Below are positions 32,876-43,575 of a stretch of DNA of 64,000 bases, one piece after another. The translations under genes were made by a program, and so were the position numbers. This DNA comes from Polyodon spathula. Lineage: Eukaryota; Chordata; Actinopteri; Acipenseriformes; Polyodontidae. The stretch covers positions 25,520,339-25,584,338 of the forward strand of contig NC_054543.1 in assembly GCF_017654505.1 (NCBI RefSeq), read 5' to 3'. The notes under the pieces are model-generated. The model was given only the letters and a program-made list of their open reading frames with translations. It ran no database searches and had not been told where the DNA came from. Positions within the stretch are counted from its first letter, which is position 1. Every line of letters begins with the position of its first letter.

Positions 32876-34629
32876 TAGAACATAAAAACATAAGAAAGTT
32901 TACAAACGAGAGGAGGCCATTCGGCCCATCTTGCTCGTTTGGTTGTTAGTAGCTTATTGATCCCAAAATCTCATCAAGCAGCTTCTTGAAGGATCCCAGG
33001 GTGTCAGCTTCAACAACATTACTGGGGAGTTGATTCCAGACCCTCACAATTCTATGTGTAAAAAAGTGCCTCCTATTTTCTGTTCTGAATGCCCCTGTAA
33101 CAGGGAGAGATCTGTGCTGACTCTACTGCCGTGTTCAGGGGCTGCAGGAAGAGGGCGGCAGTCTTCCAACAACTGCCTGTGAGTCATGGCAGTGACACGG
33201 GGAGGTGAGAAAGTGGATGTGTGGACTTTCCCCCTCTCTGAATGGCTGAGAGGCGTGTCTTGGGAGATTGTTAGCCCTATAAATTAACGCTCTGTTGTTT
33301 CCTCAGATCTGCCCTTTTAAACGCGTAGAGTGCGCGGAAATGCTGGTCCACGACCGAACGGAACGGAAAGGAGGTTCAGAGCGAGACAGTGAGGGAGGGG
33401 AACCCTTGGGCAGATCCCTGAATAAGGATAGCTGAGCAGGCTAGGTAGCCGGCAGCGTAGGACGGTGATCCGGGTCGCACAGGCAGCGGCAAGCAGGATA
33501 TTGCTGCAGAGTGCAGCACCTTTTCTTTGTAGTTTTGTTACTGTTTTATTTTTCCTGTTTCTTTGTGCCTTCGATTTTTCTAGTATTGTTTTGAAGCACC
33601 TGCGAGTGCGCCTGAACTGTTTACCCTTGCTTGGTATTCCCGTGGTTCTGTTTACCATAGTTGGTAAGCAAACCACGGACCAACAGTGCCCTCTGCGGGC
33701 TGAAAAAGTCCCTTGGGTCGACACTGTCAATACCTTTTAGAATTTTGAATGCTTGAATTAGGTCGCCACATAGTCTTCTTTGTTCAAGACTGAACAGATT
33801 CAGTTCTTTTAGCCTGTCTGCATATGACATGCCTTTTAAGCCCAGAATAATTCTGGTCGCTCTTCTTTGCACTCTTTCTAGAGCAGCAATATCTTTTTTA
33901 TAGCGAGGTGACCAGAACTGAACACAATATTCAAGATGAGGCCTTACTAGTGCATTGTACAGTTTTAACATTACTTCCCTTGATTTAAATTCAACACTTT
34001 TCACAATGTATCCGAGCATCTTGTTAGCCTTTTTTATAGCTTCCCCACATTGTCTAGATGAAGACATTTCTGAGTCAACAAAAACTCCTAGGTCTTTTTC
34101 ATAGATTCCTTCTCCAATTTCAGTATCTCCCATATGATATTTATAATGCACATTTTTATTTCCTGCGTGCAGTACCTTACACTTTTCTCTATTAAATGTC
34201 ATTTGCCATGTGTCTGCCTAGTTCTGAATCTTGTCTAGATCATTTTGAATGACCTTTGCTGCTACAACAGTGTTTGCCACTCCTCCTACTTTTGTGTCGT
34301 CTGCAAATTTAACAAGTTTGCTTACTATACCAGAATCTAAATCATCAATGTAGATTAGGAATAGCAGAGGACCTAATACTGATCCCTGTGGTACACCGCT
34401 GGTTACCACACTCCATTCTGAGGTTTTTCCTCTAATCAGTACTTTCTGTTTACTACATGTTAACCACTCCCTAATCCATGTACATGCGTTTCCTTGAATC
34501 CCAACTGTGTTCAGTTTGAGAATTAATCTTTTGTGCGGGACTTTGTCAAAAGCTTTCTGGAAATCTAAATAAACCATGTCATATGCTTTGCAATTATCCA
34601 TTATGGATGTTGCATCCTCAAAAAAATCA
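32876..34629 (-). mobile_element. CR1 LINE copy, 5'-truncated, with internal insertion
   Basis: The 3' end is at 32876 (degenerate octamers, then AAGTTTACAAACGAGAGGAG). CR1 sequence runs to 33095, is interrupted at 33096-33697, and resumes at GGCTGAAAAAGTCCC until 34629. There it ends abruptly after the DLLDFFEDATSI-coding segment. The RT frame has a nonsense mutation at ~34218 (TGG of NWADTW reads TAG) and lost its 3' end to the insertion, so it is dead. FADD and GVPQGS are still present. Confidence 0.9.
33096..33697. mobile_element. Insertion in CR1, LTR-like, unclassified
   Basis: Starts TGTAACAGGGAGAG, has a CCTATAAATTAAC TATA-like site near 33273 and a T-rich stretch near 33540, and ends near CAACAGTGCCCTCTGCGG. 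A hairpin CCGTGGTT...AACCACGG spans 33641-33678. It replaces about 50 bases of CR1 sequence. GCCCC before and GCCCT near the end are only a near match. Plausibly a truncated solo LTR; other origins remain open. Confidence 0.4.
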
Positions 34630-35499
34630 TTTGTAAAAATGTGTAAAATATTCAGAACGAAATCCGTCCATTGAGGATTACCACCGTGCAACTGTCTGTA
34701 ACACAAACCAACAAAATCAGCATAACAATGAGCCACAGGCCAGACCCCAATAGCATCAGGAACAACATCACTGGGACCAAAAGCTAAACAAACAAACTCA
34801 ACAACAGGAAAATGACTTGTCATTTATTCACAAACAGCCAATCTTCAAGAAACTCTGAGCAAACTGCCCCTGCCAAAACAAGCCTTGACAGATAACTTGG
34901 AACTCCACGTCCTGGTATGCAGTGTACCAACAAAGTCCAAAACTGTTTTGGAAGACATTGTGGATGTCAATCAAGTGTATAATTCTTTACGGAAGTTAAA
35001 AGAAATCAGTCATTTCTAAAAAGACATCATCTCGCCACAAAACTCTGTTAACTTGTTTACTAATCATAACTTGAATGCATTTCAGTGTCATTCTCAGACA
35101 GTGAATAAGATGATCACTAAGATAATCACTGTGGAGGAAACAACCAAAGAATAACCTCAACCCAAAGAACTTTTGCTATGTAAGGTTCAACCGGATGAAG
35201 AGGCTGTCATTTACCACAATTACACAATCCATCCCATACACAGTGAAATAAAGAAAGGTATAGCTCCTGATCTTTACCAAATGGTTCACATACAGGATGA
35301 CGCTCTGGAAGACTGGGGGGAAAAAATAGACCTACTGTGTTTCCCAGACTTGTACACTCACGGAATTCATGGAATACATGCTGAACAGATGCCCAGTTTG
35401 AAAATAACAGTTTTTCAAAGCTCGGCTTCAGTCATGCCAAGTGCAATTTAGTCTGAATAAGCAATATACCTTTCACCTACAGCATCAGGCCAATCTTTG

Positions 35500-36446
35500 C
35501 CAGATTAACAGAGGACCTCGTGTGGTGGTAAAATTACATCCTATGCATTTTATGTACTAACCTCTGAGCTGTGTGTTCATGTATTTGTTTAACCTGTGAG
35601 ACTTAAAAAGGGATTATACCAATGTAATAAGAAGTTTGAAGCTTATTTTCTATAATGTTTAAAATTAAGTAATACACTTATATAGTCTGGATGCTTCTCT
35701 TCCTCTTTCAGCCTTCATCACACATCTTGTTATTGCTAAGTGAAGAGGGTCTAAGGTGGACTGGAGATGTCCATATATAGCTATGCTTTGAAGTAGACTT
35801 GACAAAGATTGTCATGGTGCCAGGAAGAACAAGACATGCTGGCCAAAGCAATAATAATTTAAAGTAGTTATGATATTAGTTATATGATGTGTTGTTATTG
35901 TATAATTTGATAGGCCACTTTGATGTTATTACTGCTATGACTGTTTAAGCTTTCCATGCTCAGGTTTATAAGAATTATGTATCATATAATAATAATGTGT
36001 TATTATCGATAGTTGTTTGTGAACATACTTCCTCTGTCTTGTTGAAGAACCGGTGGCCCTTATAAGGGATGGAAAGGTACTGATCACTAGCTAGAAAGAG
36101 GAAGTTCTATTTTATAGCAACTGCAAGCTGTTTCCGTGGCATTTCACAGAAATGTCACTGACTTACTTTCATTTTAGGGTGGCTTGCAATTTAAATAAGT
36201 TGACTGGTCTCATCTTAATCTTCCAAGTTGTTGCTATCCGCGAATATTGAGTTAAGCTTCTGTGATTGGCTCGGAATAACTGTAGGTTACAAGGTATATA
36301 TTATGCTTACTGGATCTGTGTAGGTCAGAACATTGTTCGGTTTTCCTAACACCTGCGTGTGTTGAGAGTGTTCTCAGGTTTGCAAACTTTAACTATTAAA
36401 CTTATTTACTCAATCTTGTTTGTTCTACTTTGTCTCTGTCTTACAG
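35500..36446 (+). other. Non-coding interruption of the Helitron frame
   Basis: Helitron homology fades near 35500 and returns at ~36450. The right part (36290-36446), with GGTATATATTATG, ACTATTAAACTTATTTACTC and a TCTGTCTTACA end, has the look of an LTR R-U5 region. I found no left TG end with a matching duplication of GGAGT, so an LTR is only possible. Confidence 0.3.
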
Positions 36447-36532
36447 GAGTTTAAAGTATAAACTTCCACAACACTGGACTGACCTGGAACAATACATAAA
36501 GGAGGTGAATCGACAAGGGTTTGCAAACATGC

Positions 36533-37144
36533 TGTTACAAAGATGGCCGGAATGGATGGCGTCAGACCAGAGCCAGGAAATAAACAACAAGAGAGGTGGA
36601 GTTTGGTGGAGCTGACTGAATGGTCTCGCTCAGCATTTAATAATTGAACAGACAATCAGGAAATAAAAAGGTTGCAACAAACAAAAACACAGGACACGGC
36701 ACTAGTCGCCAAAATAAAAATACAAACAAAACTGACTATTCAGACAAAACACGATGAGCAGATATTTTAACGATTACGATTATTATTATAATTATTACTA
36801 TTATCTCCGTCTCCAATCCCGTTCTCCACTCACCAAACACACAACCCTGAGTGGGTGAAAACATGCTTCTTTTATGCAGCTGTACCGTGACTCGATTGCT
36901 AATCAATCATTCAGTTGGAGTCGTGGTACAACTGCACGTGAATTAATAAAGTGCAGTTCCCCGTGCTCACATATTATTACGTTTTACTTGCACATGAAGT
37001 GCTGTGCAATCCTCGTGCCTAAATACAAACATACATTTTAAACACTTGTGTTACACAGACCCATTTATATCCAGTGTACCAATGACTATACACCAACATT
37101 AACACACAACACAAAATACACACAGGGGCGGGCACTTTGCTACA
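36533..37144 (-). mobile_element. Solo LTR with CATGC target duplication, inside Helitron
   Basis: 612 bp from TGTTACAAAGATGGC to GGCACTTTGCTACA, flanked by CATGC (36528-36532 and 37145-37149). Same family as 22365-22814 and 40368-40960. Helitron coding similarity continues on both sides of the duplication, so the LTR element inserted into the Helitron and later recombined to a solo LTR. Contains a TTATTATTATAATTATTA simple stretch near 36780. Confidence 0.92.
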
Positions 37145-37683
37145 CATGCCCATCAGTGAACATGTCGCAAAAGATCCTGTCAGTGCATCCCAGTTCATGC
37201 ACAACAAGTTTCTTGCAATCCTGCATTTTATCACATCCCCAAATGATCCTCTGGGGAAATTTACTCATTAATTCTGGCACATAGAGTACCAGGGTCACTG
37301 AATGCAGCACTTCCACATGCTTATTTGGATGGAAGAAGCACCACTTACTGGAGTTTTCCCCAACTCACAAATTGCACAGTACATAAATCAACATGTCATC
37401 TGTACCATTCCAAATGACCTGATAGCACTTGTTCTCAAAAACCTTGTCTTGAAATGGCAGCAACATAAATGCAACAAGTACTGTCTAAGATCCAAGAAAA
37501 TCAAAAACAAGGTGGTGATAGTTTGTTGCTTTGGATTTTCCAGAAAAGAACAAACCGTGCTGATACTCCGAGATGTGGCTGAGGCCATTGCTGGCCGGAA
37601 AGCACTCAAACCTCATGGCAGACTCTATGATCTACCATGGAGTAGCGCAGAAGTTAGAACCAGTGACTACGGGTCTACTTAAA

Positions 37684-38510
37684 TTGCGGTAAGTTTACGT
37701 ATTTTTCACAGGTAGGTTGCAGAAAAAAATTAGGATTTCGCGGACATTTCGCAGACCTGTTAAAACATTAAGTAGACAGTATTTCAGAACACTGTAAAGC
37801 CTAAAAATAGTGGTAATTGCTTCCTTACTAAAACAGAGTGCTGTCATTTGTTAAAGGCAAGCATGCAGCATCCCATTGCAGTTGACTTGCCCATATATTG
37901 AGACTGCACGTCTGCATCCACTGAATTGATTGGAAGTGTAAGGCAAAGCTTTGCCAAGTTATACAGATGTGGAACTGGGCAAGTTAGAAGCAACAATTGT
38001 TTGAATGTTGGGCCCCAGTACCTATCTAATTGTACCTATTTGCTTAATGCTTGACAAGGTTTCCCCAATTTCTTCTGCTAATTTGGGCTTGTGTGTTTGA
38101 CATCACCACTTTAAACAGCTGTTGCATTTCTCTAACTTTTTTTTTTATACATTGACATTGTTATAGATCAAATATAAAACATTTTATGACTTGAGAAAGT
38201 AACTGTAGCTAATGCTATCAAGTTAGTGGATACATTGTTCTATGAATATAATATAACTTCCTCTCTTAAGTAATTCAATGGAGTTGCCTAATAAATGCAG
38301 TATTTGACCATTAGCTCATTTCTGAGTTAATTGGAAGATTGAAAATGCTAATGCATATTACACCACTTTATGACCATTAACCATTATTAATATTAGTATC
38401 TTAGCCATGTACGCTAATAATGTTGTGGTCGTTGTAATCGTTTGACTAAGGAATCACTCAGTTGTAATATTACAATAGTTGTGCACCCTTTTGTGCATGA
38501 TTCTGACTCT
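37684..38510. other. No recognisable feature
   Basis: AT-rich sequence after the Helitron relic; no Helitron 3' hairpin-CTRR end identified. Confidence 0.4.
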
Positions 38511-38512
38511 AT

Positions 38513-38584
<72 letters not shown>

Positions 38585-38664
38585 CTGGACGATTATGAAA
38601 AGCTTTTTGGGGTGAAGGTTGGAACCCCACTCCCCACTATAGAATCTGATTGGATTAAACTACC

Positions 38665-38732
<68 letters not shown>
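38511..38732. repeat. Two (TA)n tracts flanking an 87-base unique segment
   Basis: (TA)n at 38511-38581 and 38669-38732. The right tract is bordered by CTGATTGGATTAAACT(A/G)C and TGTCTTACAT, the same borders as the long (TA)n at 45966-46121, so it lies in a shared dispersed repeat. Confidence 0.9.
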
Positions 38733-38735
<3 letters not shown>

Positions 38736-39187
38736 TTACATTTTGAAATCCCAGGTGAGTAACTAGAGACTTCTTTCATTTTAAATAAACTGCATACCTA
38801 ACAGACTACACCCTCTTGGGTCTCCAAGAAAAAAAACGCCCATAATGTAAGCAAAAAACTGTGCGAGAACAGAAGAAAAAGCACATGCACTAAAAATATA
38901 AACAAGATAAAACATCTTTCAGGTGGACCATTAACAGAATTCATGAGACTTGTTTCCTTTATAAAAAGGTCCCCAGGAGGAACTACATATTGCTGAGGCA
39001 TTTTAAAAGACTTCCACTGTATTTACGCAAGGTAATAAATCTAATTGTAATAGGCTAATGAAAACATTTGTGTAGGTTTTCAAACTTGTTAGAGCCCGTA
39101 CGTCTTTCCAAAAAATCTAGTCTACCCCCATCTGAGATAGGGTCATAATATACCTATGAATTATTAATGTTTACTGAAAAAAAACAA

Positions 39188-39189
<2 letters not shown>

Positions 39190-39256
<67 letters not shown>
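39190..39256. repeat. (TA)n microsatellite
   Basis: About 33 TA units with one phase shift. A (T)25 run follows at 39372-39396. Confidence 0.96.
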
Positions 39257-39258
<2 letters not shown>

Positions 39259-39396
39259 AAGAGCCAGCTGCCCAACGTTTCGATATGTTGTACATATCTT
39301 TCTCAAGGGATCCTGTGTTTGAATCAAAACACTGGAGGTATTTATAGGTGTATGACGGCATGACAACTACTGTTTTTTTTTTTTTTTTTTTTTTTT

Positions 39397-40362
39397 AAAT
39401 GCTTACCTACCAGTGTGATGGATGTGCCTGCTTTTATCACAGATTTCAGTAAAACTAAACCCTGATTAGTAAACAATGCAGCCCCTAGACAAAGTTATGT
39501 TATTCTGTATTTTAAAATGAACAAATAGGACTTCAAGTTACAAAAACAAATAAGTGGGTTGGAGGGGCTAGATTTCAGCAAATTATGGAAAACTGCTGTT
39601 AAACTAATTAAAATTAAATTAAATTAAAACAAAAAATGCTAAAATAATTTCAAAATCCAGACCAAGAAGTGGCAAAATGAGTCCAAAAATAGGTTATGCT
39701 TTTGAAAACAAAACTAGGGATCAGAAAGCAATTCTCAACAAAAGTCGCACATTTCTTCCAACAAATGCAGAAGTGCAGAGAGAAAACAGATGGGGCATTT
39801 TGCATAAAAACTATTTAAAATGTACAAATACAGGCATCTTTTTTAAGAAATGTGGTGGCATGCAGCACTATGTGAATATTGAATAACACATTAAATATGT
39901 GTGTTTTTTTATTTAACTTCAATGTTATGGTTTAACACTTGAAATGCTATCTGTGTCTTGTGCAGTATTGAATCCAGCCAGAATAAGCATACTGTTTTGA
40001 AGTGAGTATTTCCAAAAACTAAATTTGATTAAAGTAGAAAGGTGACATTATTATCTTGCAGTCAAAAATGACTTTTAGCAAAATGCTTACATGTTAGTGT
40101 TTAGTGCAGTCATCTGTTCATGTTAATCAGTTGCCAGACAACTTGTTGATGGGCACTCGCTATATGATATGAACACACTCAATAGGTCTGGAGTAGGGAA
40201 TCCAATTTCAGACACTTCCAAATCCAGGAGTTAGGGATTGATTATCATTATTGTTATTATTATTTTTTAAATCCACGATTCCATTTTTGCAATAATAATA
40301 ATAATAATAATAAATACCATGCTTGTTACTTCTATTAGCCTAATAAAAAGCGACGTACATGT
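39397..40362. other. No recognisable feature
   Basis: AT-rich, with AAATT-type short repeats near 39605 and an ATA-rich stretch at 40290-40315. Confidence 0.45.
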
Positions 40363-40367
40363 GTAGG

Positions 40368-40960
40368 TGTCAAAGACGGCTGCAGTGGGTGACATCAGAC
40401 CAGAACCAGGAACCAGGAAGTAAACAACAGAGAGGTGGGGTTTGGTGCAGCTGAGCGATTGTTCTCGCTCAGTATTTAATAACAAAACAGACAGAAAATA
40501 AAAAGTTGAACGACAAACAAGACACAGGACACAGCACTTGTAGCCAAAACAAAAAGACAAACAAAACGGAGTACACAGACAAAACACGGTGAGCTTGTAT
40601 TTTAACTATTAACTATTCTTATTACCTTCGTCTCCAATCACGTTCTCCACTCACCAAACACACAACTCCCAGTGCAGCTTTTATGCAGTTGTACCGTGAC
40701 TCGATTGCTAATCAGTCATTCGATTGGAGTCACGGTACAACTGCACGTGAATTAATAAAGTGCAATTCCCCGTGCTCACATATTATTACATTTTGCTTGC
40801 ACGTGAAGTGTAGTGCAATCCTCATGCCTAAATGCAAATATAGATTTTAAACACAGTATTACACAGACCCATTTATATCCCGTGTACCAATGACTACACA
40901 CCAACATTAACACACAACATACAACACAAAATACACACAGAGGCAGGGCACATTGCCACA
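40368..40960 (-). mobile_element. Solo LTR, 22365 family, near-perfect target duplication
   Basis: 593 bp from TGTCAAAGACGGC to GGGCACATTGCCACA. Flanks GTAGG (40363-40367) and GCAGG (40961-40965) differ at one base, as expected for an ageing 5-bp duplication. The start has lost two bases of the family TGTGACAAAG. Shares the ACATCAGACCAGAA, GCACGTGAATTAATAAA and TATCCCGTG landmarks with the other two copies. Confidence 0.88.
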
Positions 40961-41404
40961 GCAGGCTAATGCAATTACTCGACAAAGGAGTTCTTTGATT
41001 AATTAGTCAAAAAATACAGGAAAAATTTCAAGTAAAGATAACACAGTCATGTGATTTCACTTTCTTTGTAGCGCAGCACAGCTGCCTGCTAAACTCAATA
41101 ATACTGTTACTTAAAAACATAAAAGTTACAAAGTACTACAATATGGTAAAATAAATAAATAAATAAATAAATCATCCATTGTCCGCTATTACAGGATTTT
41201 ACTTGCGTACTCCCTGAGGAGCGTTTGAGTACACCCAGGGTAAGCGTATTCCAGTTTGAAAACCGCTAGTGTGGACTATTAGAATAATGCCTTCATCAAA
41301 ACCAGAGTTGCTATAAATCTCAACAGAAGTCAGCATGTTAGGCCTATAGCTAACTGTTCCCCACCCATTGTAAACACTAACAGCCATATCAGAACTTACA
41401 GCGT

Positions 41405-41580
41405 CGGAGGACCACGCAGTTCTGAATTGCATACTGGCCCACCTGCAGGCGCCCGGCCAGCCAGACAGGTGGCTAGTGTGTAGTAAGCCAAGAACTCCCT
41501 AGCCGACCTAACCCCTACCCTGCCCGGGCAGCACTTGACCAATTGTACGCCGCCCCATGGGAACTCCCGTCCACACTTAT
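41405..41580 (-). mobile_element. SINE-like fragment
   Basis: The stretch with CCCTAGCCGACCTAACCCC, TGCCCGGGCAGCACTTG and CCCCATGGGAACTCCCG resembles the body of a GC-rich tRNA-derived SINE common in fish. No polymerase III box is intact in the fragment and the boundaries are estimates. Confidence 0.4.
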
Positions 41581-41885
41581 CAGTGGTATAGCTTGTTCGG
41601 ATTCCTGTAAGAAACTGTTTCTTAGTGGTCAAGGATGGGAAACTCTGGTCCTGCAGGGCCATTCTACATCAGGTTTATCAGGTACAAGAAAATCATTTAC
41701 TGCTTTGGGAGCTGAATAGTTAATGGTTTAAATAAAACTATTAGGGCTACAGTTAAAATAAATACCTGGTTTTGAAGGGCCAGACTTCCTGCTGAATGGA
41801 ATCTTTTGCATTCATTAGTGTTAAGTTGTGTTTAAGAGATATTTGTTTCATATTATCCTGTAGTTTTAACTCAGGTCAAGCACCC
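41581..41885. other. Unclassified, hAT-like end possible
   Basis: GGAAACTCTGGTCCTGCAGG near 41639 resembles a segment common at ends of fish hAT-like elements; a related GTTATTAACTCTGGTCCTCA lies near 55516. Too short to call. Confidence 0.25.
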
Positions 41886-42450
41886 TGTAGCAGGATGGTA
41901 GGAAAACCCTACTGGTTAAATTTATTCATTTATTTTTAGAACGGGGTCTCCCCCTCCACCCCTGTGTTATTTTGTGCTTGTTAATTTATTTAGTGTTTAT
42001 ATAAATGATGGTGAAAGCCGTGTGTTTTGTTTGTTATGATTTAGTTATTATTATTTGTATATATGACGGTGAAGTGCCGTGTTTTTTTGTTTTATTTGTT
42101 GCAATGTGTTCTGGCAGAGGCGAGGTTAGTAAACTTGTCCTCTGCCAGGAATGATTAAAAACCTTGTGCAGAAGGTGGTCATCTCCCAAATTAATTAAGT
42201 GATTAATTTGTTGCTAAATCAGGAGATGGTCACCTATATAAAAAGCCTGCAGCTCTCCACGTTCGAGGTGGGGTGTTCAGGGGAGGAGCAAAAGCGAGAT
42301 TTAAAACTAAAGGCTAAGGAACAGTTAAGGCACCTGCCCAGCCTGACCTTAGTTGCCGTAGTTTTGTGTTCAAGATTTTTTGTTTAACCTTTTATTTTGC
42401 TCCGTGAACAGTGTTTTGTTTTTGTTTAAGTACTTTATTGCCTACATTTT
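41886..42450 (+). mobile_element. LTR fragment related to 18110-18741
   Basis: Begins TGTAGCAGGATGG, then TCTCCCCCTCCACCCCTGTG, TTCTGGCAGAGGCGAGG, CCTTGTGCAGAAGGTGGTC and a TATA box CTATATAAAAAGCC (near 42233), followed by a TTTTATTTTGCTC stretch near 42393. The order matches the minus-strand copy. The expected CA end is not found, so the right end (about 42450) is uncertain and may be lost. Confidence 0.6.
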
Positions 42451-42559
42451 AAAACACAGACATTATTTTCTCTCTGATTCTTTATTCTTCTTATTCCATG
42501 TTTCTGACTGATTTTTGGAACCTCTCCTCCCAGAGTTTTGAACTGCAGTTTCAAGTTGA

Positions 42560-43575
42560 AACTTGGCAGAACTATTGCACTCTATCTGTCTTGAGTTGCT
42601 ATTACTTTTGGTGCCGATTGGACACGGATTTGGGGGTCATAGGTCATAACCCCCCAAAACTAAACTGCTTATAAGTCCTTACAGGAACAAGATAGGGTCA
42701 TAGTTGAACATGTATAAGAAACCATTGGTTCTCTATAAGACCTACTTTTTTGTTGACCTATGACCTTCCTAGACCAAGATAATGGGCATTTGGCTAATTA
42801 AAAAATGACTACTAAAATAGGACAGCTCATAACTCCTGAAAGAGGGCGGATAGGCCCACAGTTTGTATTGAACACGTATAGGAACCATTGTATGCTCTAA
42901 AAAATCTGTCCTTGCTGTTTAGTTTGACCTTTGACCTTTCATTACTTGTCAAACTGGACAAGTAGACACTATAAGAGCTTAAATCTCCTTAAATACTGCA
43001 GATAGACTCATATTTACTATTGAACATGCATAGGAAACCAATTTAGAGCTTTCTAAAAATGTCTAGGACATTGACCTTTGACCTCTCATTCATGGTCAAA
43101 CTGGACAATAGATTGTTTTAACAGCTTCTATCTCCATAAATACTGCAGATAGGCTTATATTTAAATATTGGACACTTATAGGAAACCAATTGAGAGCTTT
43201 CTAAAAATATCTTGGACTTTGACCTTTCACCTCTCGTTCATGGTCAAACTGGACGATCGACTGTTTTAACATTTTCTATCTCTTTAAATACTGCAGAAAG
43301 GCTTATATGTACTATTGGACAGTTATAGGAAACCAACTAAGCTTTCTAAAAATGTCTTGGACTTTGACCATTCTTTAATGGTCAAACTGGACAACTAAAT
43401 TCTATAATAGCTTAAATATCCTTAAAAACTGCAGATCCACCCATTTACTAAGGCACACGTATAGGAAACTAACTAAGAGCTTTCTAAAAATGTCTTGGAC
43501 TTTGACCTTTGACTTCTGGTTTAAGGTCAAATGGGCAAGTGACTGTTTTGACAGCTTATAATTCCTTTAAAAAAC
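42560..43575. repeat. Tandem repeat, ~136-163-bp units, about six copies
   Basis: TATAGGAAACCA-type anchors at ~42712, 42875, 43026, 43176, 43323 and 43459. Each unit also carries AGAGCTTTCTAAAAATGTC, a GACTTTGACC...TGGTCAAACTGGAC palindrome-like segment and TAAATACTGCAGATAG. Two units contain TGACCTTTGACCT (near 42931 and 43071), a direct repeat of TGACCT with one base between. Units are clearly diverged, so the array is old. No open frame. Confidence 0.85.

Larger units (their letters stand above)
34870..37683 (+). pseudogene. Helitron Rep/helicase relic, interrupted
   Basis: Translated pieces match the N-terminal half of Helitron proteins, rolling-circle transposases. VNQVYNSLRKLKEI is near 34970; LYQMVHIQDDALEDWGEKID and LLCFPDLYTHG are at 35275-35365; PQHWTDLEQYIKEVN is at 36470-36512. 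After a solo LTR come HVAKDPVSASQFMHNKF (37160-37210) and the Rep HUH region QHFHMLIWMEEAPLTGV (37303-37353) with two histidines in HFH. QQHKCNKYC follows, then LRDVAEAIAGRKALKPHGRL (37568-37628) and YDLPWSSAEVR. Stops, frameshifts and two insertions disable it. The helicase domain proper is not found downstream. Confidence 0.7.

Noticed and set aside
38511..38732. CRISPR-like repeat-spacer arrangement
   Set aside because: Simple (TA)n tracts around one unique segment; eukaryotic context and no conserved repeat unit.
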